Source: Massilia timonae CCUG 45783
GTDB taxonomy: Bacteria; Pseudomonadota; Gammaproteobacteria; Burkholderiales; Burkholderiaceae_D
Direction of reading: 5' to 3'
Assembly: GCF_000315425.1 (NCBI RefSeq)
Contig: NZ_JH992925.1
Location: 410,871-455,027 of the forward strand
Length of the DNA: 44,157 nt
Shown here: piece by piece, positions 15,413 to 22,611 of the stretch
Numbering within the stretch: position 1 is the stretch's first letter
Layout of the letters: each line of letters begins with the position of its first letter
The notes under the pieces: generated by a model
What the model was told of the DNA's origin: nothing
Database searches by the model: none
Seen by the model: only the letters and a program-made list of their open reading frames with translations
Translations under genes and position numbers: made by a program

Positions 15413-15470
15413 ATCAAGCGAGCATTGCGGAAGTAATCCGCTTTTGCGGAACTATTCACATTCCAAAATT
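15363..15470 (+). repeat. Diverged direct repeat, left copy, flanking the hcp cassette
   Basis: This segment matches 17110-17215 in the same orientation at roughly two thirds of positions by eye, sharing GGGATCGA, GAAGGT-CGCG, AGCGAG and the TTGCGGAACTA core. Inside it, TTGCGG-type units recur with a period of about 20 bp, reminiscent of the multiple terminal repeats of IS21-family ends (inference). The remaining sequence to 15656 contains no gene I can support. Confidence 0.55.
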
Positions 15471-15656
15471 TTCTGCGAAAGGTGCTTGGATATCGTCCGA
15501 ATGTCGGACCTGACACCATCGGTGGCTGGCCGAAGTAAGGCCGCCGCCGCGCGCGCCCGTTGATTTGCTTCCTGTGTTGCGATGCGTGAAGCCAATGCCC
15601 GCTAGGTGCTGCCGAACAAGAATGATATTTATTTGGAAACCATCTACGAGGTCAGT

Positions 15657-16148
15657 ATGGCAAGCGACGTTTATCTCAAAATCGAAGGTATCGCGGGCGA
15701 GTCGACGGATGACAAGCACAAGGACTGGATCGAAGTTGCGAACGTCAATTACGCCGTGCACCAGTCGAGGGCTGAAACAGTGTCAACGGCCGGCGGCCAC
15801 TCAAGCGGACGGGCAGAACTGTTTCCGCTCAGCTTTACGAAGTTGGCCGACATCGCGTCGCCCGTCCTGCTGCAAACCTGCGCGACAGGCAAGACCATCC
15901 CGAAAGCGACGTTCGAGTTCATGCGCGCCGGCGGCGATGGCAAGCCGATCCCGTACTTTAAGATCGAGCTGGAAAACTTGATGTTCTCGAACATCTCGCC
16001 CGACAGCGGCGAGGGCGGAATCATCACGGAGCGGGTGCACGTTGCGTACGCCAGGATCAAGTGGAGCTATCTCCGCCAGTCCATCCGTGGCGGCACGCAG
16101 GGCAATACGTCGGGTGGCTGGGACTGCTCCGCCAACAAGGTGTGCTGA
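15657..16148 (+). CDS. hcp: Hcp family type VI secretion tube protein (163 aa)
   Basis: Hcp hexamers stack into the inner tube of the type VI secretion system and can carry effectors in their lumen. Family signatures are clear: ASDVYLKIEGIAGESTDDKHKDWIEV at the start in parts, TAGGHSSGRAELF, the RAGGDGKPIPYFKIELEN block, and the end IKWSYLRQSIRG followed by GGWDCSANKVC. Length is typical. The ATG at 15657 has GAGGTC five bases upstream. The stop overlaps the ATG of the next gene (TGATG), so effector synthesis is coupled to Hcp. No other T6SS structural genes are in the window, making this an orphan hcp island; GC content is lower than in the surrounding genes. Confidence 0.92.
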   Translation: MASDVYLKIEGIAGESTDDKHKDWIEVANVNYAVHQSRAETVSTAGGHSSGRAELFPLSFTKLADIASPVLLQTCATGKTIPKATFEFMRAGGDGKPIPYFKIELENLMFSNISPDSGEGGIITERVHVAYARIKWSYLRQSIRGGTQGNTSGGWDCSANKVC

Positions 16149-16636
16149 TGGGCCGCGCCACCAATAGCGCCATGCAGGCGCAGCCGAACAGCGCGTTGCA
16201 GGCAAGCGCGAAAAATGTACAGCGCTACGTCGGCGACGTCATGCTCAACTGCGTGGTGAGCCCATCAGCCTTCACGCATTGCCGCGCCGTGATCGTCAGT
16301 GGCGACCCAGGCAACCCCTGCGGTCATTCGCTGTTGCACACTGGCGGCGGATGGTATGTTCACGTGGCCTGCGAAAACACTGTCCCTAGGTTCATGAGCG
16401 AAGGAGGGTACAAACGCTATCTCCGGGAAAACAGCATGCGCGAGATTCGACGCTGGCCTATCAAGGTGCCGGATCCGCATGGCGCGCATCGGAAGCTGCA
16501 GGAGCTACTCGCGCGCAAGTGGCTCTGGTTGGGCATTCCTAATAATTGTGTGTCTTTTGTGAAGGAGGTTGTTCGGGCTGGTGGCAGCAAGGCCGGGATG
16601 TATTTCAACTGCCCGTCAGCGGATGCGTTCGCATGA
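16148..16636 (+). CDS. Candidate T6SS effector with permuted papain-like (NlpC/P60 or LRAT-like) fold (162 aa)
   Basis: The gene starts inside the stop of hcp (TGATG) and ends overlapping the next ATG (ATGA). The order of conserved residues is His first (PCGHSLLHTGGGWYVHV, His60) and Cys later (PNNCVSFVKEVVRAGG, Cys134), the circularly permuted arrangement of LRAT/YiiX-type NlpC/P60 enzymes. There is no signal peptide, fitting delivery through Hcp. Such enzymes cut peptide, amide or acyl bonds; peptidoglycan or lipid could be the target. Function is inferred from motif order and from the gene position between hcp and a membrane protein. I do not recognise it as a named effector. Confidence 0.7.
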   Translation: MGRATNSAMQAQPNSALQASAKNVQRYVGDVMLNCVVSPSAFTHCRAVIVSGDPGNPCGHSLLHTGGGWYVHVACENTVPRFMSEGGYKRYLRENSMREIRRWPIKVPDPHGAHRKLQELLARKWLWLGIPNNCVSFVKEVVRAGGSKAGMYFNCPSADAFA

Positions 16637-16821
16637 GCCGCGCTTTTATTTCCTTCGGTGCTGCCGTTTTCGTGGCGTTTTCGATATGGCTGACCATCGC
16701 AGTGCTTGCACCAATGCTGTACGTCGAGACGGCGTTTGTCATCATCTTTTATCCTTCGATCGCCTCCGGAATCGTCACAGCACTGGCACTGTGGGCGCAT
16801 GCACGCAAGCGGCGAGTATAG
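16633..16821 (+). CDS. Small two-helix membrane protein, candidate immunity protein (62 aa)
   Basis: The ATG overlaps the effector stop by four bases (ATGA). Two membrane helices are seen: AFISFGAAVFVAFSIWLTIAVLA (about 4-26) and VETAFVIIFYPSIASGIVTALAL (about 31-53), with a basic tail HARKRRV. Immunity proteins are usually encoded directly after their effector and located where it acts, so an inner-membrane protein suggests a periplasmic or membrane target. Assignment rests on position and coupling only; there is no recognised family. Confidence 0.6.
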   Translation: MSRAFISFGAAVFVAFSIWLTIAVLAPMLYVETAFVIIFYPSIASGIVTALALWAHARKRRV

Positions 16822-16889
16822 GCCGCGCCGCTTCGGATTGGCACGCTACTGCGAGCTCGCGCCCACCATGATAGCCCGCCGCCCGACGG

Positions 16890-17119
16890 TTACGTGAGCA
16901 CGCGTTCGATAATCGTTTGGAGCACATCGGCGCACGCCGTCATGCGCTCGGCCTCCTCGACGCCGATCATCGGCAGCAGGATGAGGGTGACGTCGACGCG
17001 GCTGGCGGTCATATGGTCGGTTTGGATGCGCATCCGCCCAGCGTAGTCGAATGGCTGGCGCCGCGAGCAGGGGCAAGTTTGTTCAGCGTGCGCCCCACAG
17101 TAAGCACAAGAAAGCTACG
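16890..17119 (-). pseudogene. Frameshifted remnant of an unknown gene
   Basis: Two adjoining minus-strand frames look protein-coding: an upstream one (RSFLVLTVGRTLNKLAPARG, from 17119) and a downstream one (DYAGRMRIQTDHMTASRVDV, then LILLPMIGVEEAERMTACAD and VLQTIIERVLT) ending at stop 16890-16892. They differ by one base in phase and would join near 17055 as ...GASH/FDYAGRM. No ribosome site or start is apparent. I interpret it as a decayed gene with a 5' truncation and a frameshift. Alternatively, only the 47-aa ORF from ATG at complement 17031-17033 is real. Confidence 0.4.
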
Positions 17120-17215
17120 GGATCGAGTTGAAGGTTCGCGCGAAATCATTGAGGCCGCCGGTCAGTTGAGCGAGATTTGCGCAACTACTTCGTTTTTGCG
17201 GCACTACTCCCGATT
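17110..17215 (+). repeat. Diverged direct repeat, right copy, flanking the hcp cassette
   Basis: It is the partner of 15363-15470, in the same orientation. It contains ATTTGCGCAACTACTTCG and TTTTTGCGGCACTACTCCCG as two tandem units of about 20 bp. It ends about 30 bp before tRNA-Leu. Confidence 0.55.
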
Positions 17216-17245
17216 GCGAGAGTGAGCTCCTATCCGCATAGGAAC

Positions 17246-17332
17246 TGGTGCCCGGAGCCGGAATCGAACCGGCACGCCATTGCTGGCAGCAGATTTTAAG
17301 TCTGCGGTGTCTACCAGTTTCACCATCCGGGC
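17246..17332 (-). tRNA. tRNA-Leu, anticodon UAA
   Basis: On the minus strand the acceptor arms GCCCGGA and TCCGGGC pair, followed by discriminator A and an encoded CCA (complement 17246-17248). The anticodon stem-loop GCAGACTTAAAATCTGC gives anticodon TAA. The T arm GCCGGTTCGATTCCGGC and a long variable arm confirm a class II leucine tRNA of 87 nt. Its 3' end faces the accessory region. Confidence 0.95.
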
Positions 17333-17342
17333 AACGCCGGCG

Positions 17343-17351
17343 ATTCTAGCA
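17343..17351 (-). promoter_or_regulatory. Extended -10 promoter of tRNA-Leu
   Basis: On the minus strand TGC-TAGAAT lies 11 bp upstream of the tRNA 5' end, an extended -10 element (TGn-TAGAAT). No good -35 box accompanies it. Confidence 0.55.
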
Positions 17352-17482
17352 CAAGCGTGCTCAATTCGGAGCAGTTCGGCAACTTTATCCCCCTGATAAG
17401 CCCATTGTCACGGCATGATCGCCCGCGCATTCCACCCTGACGATCTCTTGCATCTTTGGAACCCCCGCCCGGATGGTGTAGC

Positions 17483-18331
17483 ATGCCAACCGGCGTCGCC
17501 CATGGCGCCAGCCCAGGCAAGACCACGCAAGGACAAGAATTGGACATCAAGATCAATGACGAGCTGCGGTCCTTCGTCGACCCGCTCACCGACATCGAAT
17601 ACGCCGCGCTCGAGCGCAGCTTGCAGGCCGAAGGCTGCCGCGACGCGCTGGTGCTCTGGCGCGACACGCTGATCGACGGTCATAACCGCTACGAGATCTG
17701 CAAGAAGCACGGCATTCCGTTCCGCACCGTCCACAACAACAACTTCGCCTCGCTCGAGGACGTGATGCTGTGGATGATCGACAACCACCTGGCGCGCCGC
17801 AGCGTGTCGGACTTCCAGCGCGGCGTGTTCGCCCTGCGCAAGAAGGAAATCGTCGCCGCGCGCATGGCCGAGAATCCGCCGGCGGAAGAGGGCGACAAGA
17901 ACGCCCCGGCCGACGACACCTCGCCGCCATGGAGTACGCGCGAGGACGTCGCGCGCGCGGCCCGCGTCTCGAGCAATACCATCAGCCAGATCGAACGCAT
18001 CCAGAAGGCCGCCACCCCGCAGCTGCGCGAGGCCGTGCGCACCGGCGCCATCTCGATCAACGCCGCCGCCAACGTGGCGCAGCTGCCCGAAGAACAGCAG
18101 ATCGCCGCCGTCGCCGGTGGCCGCAAGGAATTGCAGCAGGCCGCGCGCCAGGTGCGCGAGCAGAAGATGGCCAGCCGTCCGAAAAAGGAAAAGGTCGAGC
18201 TCGACCCGGAAGACGAGCTGGCGGCCCTGCGCAAGGAAGTGGCAAGCCTGAAGGACCGCATGGCGACGCTGCTGACCGATAACCAGCGACTCAAGCAGCG
18301 CCTGGCCAATGCCGGCCTGGACGACGAATAA
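17483..18331 (+). CDS. ParB/Spo0J-like N-terminal domain protein, orphan (282 aa)
   Basis: The N-terminal part resembles the ParB/Srx nuclease-like fold: DPLTDIEYAALERSLQAEG followed by the characteristic DTLIDGHNRYEIC box. A helix-turn-helix-like region follows (TREDVARAARVSSNTISQIERI). The C-terminus is a coiled coil (DELAALRKEVASLKDRM ... NQRLKQRL). There is no parA beside it and no parS was found, so it is not the chromosomal ParB; related proteins occur in phages and mobile elements. The start is either ATG 17483 or, with a better ribosome site (AAGGA), TTG 17540, which would give MDIKINDELRSF. The acylase gene follows after 23 bp. Confidence 0.8.
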   Translation: MPTGVAHGASPGKTTQGQELDIKINDELRSFVDPLTDIEYAALERSLQAEGCRDALVLWRDTLIDGHNRYEICKKHGIPFRTVHNNNFASLEDVMLWMIDNHLARRSVSDFQRGVFALRKKEIVAARMAENPPAEEGDKNAPADDTSPPWSTREDVARAARVSSNTISQIERIQKAATPQLREAVRTGAISINAAANVAQLPEEQQIAAVAGGRKELQQAARQVREQKMASRPKKEKVELDPEDELAALRKEVASLKDRMATLLTDNQRLKQRLANAGLDDE

Positions 18332-18354
18332 CACGACCTGAAGGAAGACCAAAG

Positions 18355-20598
18355 ATGCGCATGCCCCGTTCGTTCACGCCGGTCCTGCTCGGCGCTCTCC
18401 TGGCTGGACTGGCCGCTCCCGGACTCGCCGTTGCCCAGGGCAAGGCGGCGACCAGCGCCGCGCCCGCCGCGCAGGCCTTCAGCGCCGCCGACGTCGCGCG
18501 CTGGAAGGCGACCGCGCAACGGGTGACGATCCTGCGCGACAAGTGGGGCATTCCGCACATCTATGGCGGCACCGACGCCGACACCGTGTTCGGCATGCTG
18601 TACGCCCAGGCCGAGGACGACTTCAACCGCATCGAGCTCAACTACATCAATGCGATGGGGCGCCTGGCCGAGGTCGAGGGCGAGAAGGAAATCTGGCGCG
18701 ACCTGCGTATGAAGATGTACATCCAGCCGGCCGACATGCAGGCCAAGTACGCCGCCAGCCCGGTGTGGCTGAAGAACCTGATGAATGCCTTCGCCGATGG
18801 CCTGAACTATTACCTGCACACCCATCCCGAAGTCCAACCGAAGCTGCTGACCCGCTTCGAGCCGTGGATGGCCCTGACGTTCAGTGAAGGCAGCATCGGT
18901 GGCGACATCGAGTCGATCGACCTCAAGGAACTGGAACGTTTCTATGGCAAGCGTCCGGTGCTCGCCAGCGTCGGCGTCGACAAGGGCTTCGATCCCGAGC
19001 CGCGCGGTTCGAATGGCTTCGCCATCGCCCCCAGGCGCTCGGCCAACGGCCATGCGCTGTTGATGATCAACCCGCACACCTCGTTCTATTTCCGTCCCGA
19101 GGTGCACATGGTCAGCGACGAAGGGCTCAACGCGTATGGCGCCGTGACCTGGGGCCAGTTCTTCGTCTACCAGGGCTTCAACGACAAGCTGGGCTGGATG
19201 CACACGTCGGGCGGCGGCGACGTGATCGACGAATACCTCGAGACCGTGGTCGAGCGCGATGGCGAGTTCTTCTATAAATACGGCAAGCACGAGGGCCGGA
19301 TGCGCACCGCGCAGATCAACCTGCCGTACAAGACGCCGAACGGCGGCATGGCCAGCCGCACCGTCACCGCCTATTTCACCCACCACGGCCCGGTCGTGCG
19401 CCAAGAGGGCAAACAATGGGTGTCGGTCAAGATGATGGACGACCCGCTCAATGCGCTGACCCAGTCGTATACCCGCACCAAGGCGCGCGACTACAACGCT
19501 TTCTACAAGGCGATGGAGCTGCGCACCAATTCCTCGAACAACACGGTGTATGCCGATGCGCAGGGCAATATTGCCTACTTCCACGGCAATTTCATTCCGA
19601 AGCGTGACCCGCGCTTCGACTGGACCAAGCCGGTCGACGGCAGCAATCCGGCCACCGAGTGGCAGGGCCTGCACGAGATCAAGGAAACGATCACCCTGCT
19701 GAACCCGGCCAGCGGCTACATCTCCAATACCAACAACTGGCCGTGTAATGCGGCCGGCGCCGGCAGCAGTCCTCAATGCGCCAGCTACCCGGCCTATATG
19801 TGGTCGCTGCCCGAGAATGCCCGCGGCCGCAACGCCGATCGCGTATTCAAGGAGGCGAAACGGCTCGACGTCGATGGGCTGATCGCGGCGTCGTACGACA
19901 CGCGCCTGGCCGCGTTCGAGCCATTGGTGCCGGCCGTGGTGGCCGATTACGAAGCGTTGCACGAAAGCGATGCGCGCAAGGCCGCGCTGCTCGAGCAGAT
20001 CGCCGTGCTGCGCGACTGGAACCTGCGTTACGCGATCGATTCGGTGCCGACTTCGCTCGCGGTCTATTGGGGGCAAGAGATGGTGGCGGAGCATGGCGCG
20101 CGTGCGCGTGCCGAAAGCATTCCGGCGGTAGACTATATCGCTACTCGCCTGAGCCCGGCCGATCGTCTCGATGCGCTGGTGCGCGCCTCGAACAGGCTGC
20201 AGGCCGACTTCGGCAACTGGCGCACGCCGTGGGGCGAGATCAACCGCTTCCAGCGCATCAGCGGCGACGTCGACCAGCAGTACGACGACAGCAAGCCCAG
20301 CATCCCGGTGGCTTTCGCCTCGGCCAACTGGGGTTCGCTGGCCTCGTTCGGCATGTCGGCCAAGCAGAAGACCAAGCGCATCTATGGCGATCGCGGCAAC
20401 AGCTTCGTCGCGGCGGTCGAGTTCGGCCCACGTATCAAGGCCAAGAGCATCCTGGCCGGCGGCCAGAGCGGCGATCCGCGCTCGCCGCACTTCAATGACC
20501 AGGCGGCGATGTATGCGCGCGGTGAGTTCAAGGACGTGCTGTTCTACAAGGAAGACATCGAGCGCAACCTGGAGCGCAAATACCATCCCGGGCAGTAA
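18355..20598 (+). CDS. Penicillin acylase family (S45) Ntn-hydrolase, possibly an AHL or amide acylase (747 aa)
   Basis: An N-terminal signal peptide (FTPVLLGALLAGLAAPGLAVAQ) directs export. The protein is a single-chain precursor: alpha part, spacer, then the autoproteolytic site RGSNGFAIA, where Ser219 would become the N-terminal nucleophile of the beta chain. Motifs ILRDKWGIPHIYG and DADTVFGMLYAQAEDD are typical of the S45 family, as are NPHTSFYFRPEVH and the Asn-containing TNSSNNTVYAD. Family members cleave penicillins, N-acyl-homoserine lactones or lipopeptide acyl chains in the periplasm; the substrate cannot be told here. It lies 23 bp after the ParB-like gene. Confidence 0.88.
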   Translation: MRMPRSFTPVLLGALLAGLAAPGLAVAQGKAATSAAPAAQAFSAADVARWKATAQRVTILRDKWGIPHIYGGTDADTVFGMLYAQAEDDFNRIELNYINAMGRLAEVEGEKEIWRDLRMKMYIQPADMQAKYAASPVWLKNLMNAFADGLNYYLHTHPEVQPKLLTRFEPWMALTFSEGSIGGDIESIDLKELERFYGKRPVLASVGVDKGFDPEPRGSNGFAIAPRRSANGHALLMINPHTSFYFRPEVHMVSDEGLNAYGAVTWGQFFVYQGFNDKLGWMHTSGGGDVIDEYLETVVERDGEFFYKYGKHEGRMRTAQINLPYKTPNGGMASRTVTAYFTHHGPVVRQEGKQWVSVKMMDDPLNALTQSYTRTKARDYNAFYKAMELRTNSSNNTVYADAQGNIAYFHGNFIPKRDPRFDWTKPVDGSNPATEWQGLHEIKETITLLNPASGYISNTNNWPCNAAGAGSSPQCASYPAYMWSLPENARGRNADRVFKEAKRLDVDGLIAASYDTRLAAFEPLVPAVVADYEALHESDARKAALLEQIAVLRDWNLRYAIDSVPTSLAVYWGQEMVAEHGARARAESIPAVDYIATRLSPADRLDALVRASNRLQADFGNWRTPWGEINRFQRISGDVDQQYDDSKPSIPVAFASANWGSLASFGMSAKQKTKRIYGDRGNSFVAAVEFGPRIKAKSILAGGQSGDPRSPHFNDQAAMYARGEFKDVLFYKEDIERNLERKYHPGQ

Positions 20599-20641
20599 GG
20601 CCTGCCGCCGCAGGCGCTGCGCCCGCTACTGAAAGGACCGC

Positions 20642-21193
20642 GTGGAACTGAGCGAAAAACAGAAAATGTTGGCTGGCATGCCGTATCACGCCAGCGATCC
20701 CGAACTGCGCGCCGAGCAGAACGCCACGGCCGCCTGGCTGGCGCGTTACAACGGCGCGCTGGGCGAACCGGCCAGCTGGCAGGCGCTGCTGGGCGAGCGC
20801 ATTGCGCGCGCGGGGCAGGGCACGACCGTGCGTCCGCCCTTCCACTGCGACTACGGCTGGCACGTCACCCTCGGCGCGCGCGTCTTCGTCAACTTCGACT
20901 GCGTGTTCCTCGACGTGGCGCCGATCACGATCGGCGACGATTGCCGCATCGGCCCGGGCGTGCACATCTATACGGCTGACCATCCGCGCGACCCGGCCCT
21001 GCGCCGCGCCGGCTTCGAATCCGGGCGTCCGGTCACCATCGGCCGCAACGTCTGGATCGGCGGCGGCGCCATCATCCTGCCCGGCGTGACGATCGGCGAC
21101 GATGCGATCGTCGGCGCCGGCAGCGTGGTGACCCATGACGTGGCGCCCGGCGCCCACGTCGCGGGCAATCCGGCGCAGCCGATTTCGGGCTGA
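20642..21193 (+). CDS. Sugar O-acetyltransferase, left-handed beta-helix (Maa/LacA/NodL family, 183 aa)
   Basis: The protein starts with the family's N-terminal helix region (LSEKQKMLAGMPYHASDPEL) and continues as hexapeptide repeats (ITIGDDCRIGPGVHIYTADH, VTIGRNVWIGGGAIILPGV, TIGDDAIVGAGSVV). The His in YTADHP is the catalytic base in this family, which transfers acetyl from acetyl-CoA to sugars such as maltose or galactosides. Start GTG at 20642 follows GAAAGGACC. It is located 43 bp after the acylase and may share its transcript. Confidence 0.9.
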   Translation: MELSEKQKMLAGMPYHASDPELRAEQNATAAWLARYNGALGEPASWQALLGERIARAGQGTTVRPPFHCDYGWHVTLGARVFVNFDCVFLDVAPITIGDDCRIGPGVHIYTADHPRDPALRRAGFESGRPVTIGRNVWIGGGAIILPGVTIGDDAIVGAGSVVTHDVAPGAHVAGNPAQPISG

Positions 21194-21220
21194 TCGCGGC
21201 CCTGTCCGGCGCTGAATGGC

Positions 21221-21250
21221 TGGCGGCGCCTGTTTCCCGCTTGCTATAAT
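21221..21250 (+). promoter_or_regulatory. Sigma-70 promoter of tdk (extended -10)
   Basis: A perfect TATAAT (21245-21250) preceded by TGC forms an extended -10 element. The -35 (TGGCGG at 21221, spacer 18) is weak. It lies 41 bp upstream of the GTG start. Confidence 0.6.
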
Positions 21251-21291
21251 CGCAGCTTCGCATCAAAAGCACAGCAAGGCAGGACAGGGCA

Positions 21292-21843
21292 GTGGCCAAA
21301 CTCTATTTCAGATACTCGGCGATGAACGCCGGCAAATCGACTGCCCTGTTGCAGGTCGCCCATAACTACGAGGAGCAGGGCCAGCAGGTCAAGCTCTACA
21401 CGGCGGCGATCGACAACCGCTATGGCGTCGGCCTGATCACCTCGCGCCTGGGCGCGCAGCGTAATGCCGAGGTGTTCGATAGCGACACTAATTTCCTTGA
21501 ACAAGTGTCTGGCGTGGCTTGCCTGCTGGTCGATGAATCGCAATTTCTCTCCAGTGCACAGGTCAGCCAGCTGCACCAGCTGGCCCAGGTGCGCGGCGTG
21601 CCCGTCATCTGCTACGGGCTGCGCAGCGATTTTCGCGGCGAACCGTTCCCCGGTTCGGCCTACCTGCTGGCGCTGGCCGACGATATCGAGGAAATCAAGA
21701 ATATCTGCACCTGCGGCAAGAAGGCGACCATGAATATCCGCGTCGACGACCAGGGCCGCCGCATCCGCGAAGGCGAACAGGTCAGCATCGGCGGCAACGA
21801 GCGCTACCGCCAGGCCTGCGGGCGCTGCTTCTACTCGGCCTGA
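21292..21843 (+). CDS. tdk: Thymidine kinase, type II (183 aa)
   Basis: It phosphorylates thymidine in the salvage pathway. The P-loop is SAMNAGKST (residues about 9-17), the Walker B/catalytic region is LLVDESQFLSS, and a zinc-binding Cys set is seen in CTCGKK and CGRCF, as in bacterial and human cytosolic TK1-type enzymes. Length and the C-terminal ICTCGKKATMNIRVD segment suit the family. GTG start; the membrane-protein gene begins 7 bp after the stop, so the two share a message. Confidence 0.93.
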   Translation: MAKLYFRYSAMNAGKSTALLQVAHNYEEQGQQVKLYTAAIDNRYGVGLITSRLGAQRNAEVFDSDTNFLEQVSGVACLLVDESQFLSSAQVSQLHQLAQVRGVPVICYGLRSDFRGEPFPGSAYLLALADDIEEIKNICTCGKKATMNIRVDDQGRRIREGEQVSIGGNERYRQACGRCFYSA

Positions 21844-21850
21844 GCCGGCC

Positions 21851-22429
21851 ATGGCGTTCGCTTGCGGCGCCTGGCTTCCGGCCGCCGCCTGCGCCGCGGC
21901 CGGGCCCGCGCTCGACATCTTTCTGTACCTGATCCCGTCGGCCGCGCTGGCCGTGTTGCTGTGGATCGCCTCCAGCGCCCACCCCGCCTTCTTCGTCTTC
22001 ACCGCCGCCGGCACGCTGTGCCATGAGCTCGCCCATTTCTCAGTGGGCTTGCTGACCAATGCCGAGCCGGTCGGGATGAGCGTCTTCCCGCGCCGGATCA
22101 AACGCCCCAAGGGTGGCCATAACTGGGAACTCGGCTCGGTCACCTTTGCCAACCTGCGCTGGTACAACGCCGCCCCGGCCGCGCTGGCGCCGCTGCTGGT
22201 GCTGCTGGTGCCGCTCGGCGTGGCATGGTGGCGCACGCGTGGGGGCCTGGCCTTCGAGCCGGTCGACCTGGCCATCATGTTCTTCCTCGCGCCCCAGTTC
22301 CTGTCATTCTGGCCATCCCCGGTCGACTGGAAGCTGGCGGCCCGTTCCTGGCCCTGGGCGCCACTGCTGGCGCTGGTCCTGGCATGCTGGTATTTCAAGG
22401 ATGCCGCCCTGGGGCTTATCAAGGCGTAA
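21851..22429 (+). CDS. Small polytopic membrane protein with HEXXH motif (192 aa)
   Basis: Four or more hydrophobic helices are visible (residues about 22-42, 45-65, 97-118, 133-150, 165-185). The second contains HELAH (His58-Glu59-His62), the zinc-binding motif of M50-type intramembrane metalloproteases. A possible third ligand region of M50 proteases (NPxxPLDG) is not apparent; the C-terminal helix only has FWPSPVDWK. The gene is 7 bp behind tdk. It could be a minimal membrane metallopeptidase or a conserved membrane protein in which the motif is fortuitous. Confidence 0.7.
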   Translation: MAFACGAWLPAAACAAAGPALDIFLYLIPSAALAVLLWIASSAHPAFFVFTAAGTLCHELAHFSVGLLTNAEPVGMSVFPRRIKRPKGGHNWELGSVTFANLRWYNAAPAALAPLLVLLVPLGVAWWRTRGGLAFEPVDLAIMFFLAPQFLSFWPSPVDWKLAARSWPWAPLLALVLACWYFKDAALGLIKA

Positions 22430-22611
22430 ATACTTGGCGAAAAATCGCTTACGGCAGACTTAATTTCCGGCGATTCCGGCGCTTCAAGCGGGACAAGCCG
22501 CCTCTGGCACGTGGTTCTATCCTGTAGAATGGACCGCAAAGCGCGGTATGGCTGGCTTATCGATATTGGTCATGTCGCAATCCGCAGGAATCCCGTACGG
22601 AGAAACGCAGA

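Noticed and set aside
17246..17332. Site-specific integration (att) duplicate of the tRNA-Leu 3' end
   Set aside because: I looked for the tail CCGGTTCGATTCCGGC in the region 11900-17240 and saw no second copy, and there is no tyrosine or serine integrase gene.
17689..20586. 965-aa open frame on the minus strand opposite the ParB-like and acylase genes
   Set aside because: It spans two real genes in antisense, has no domain pattern and no ribosome site.
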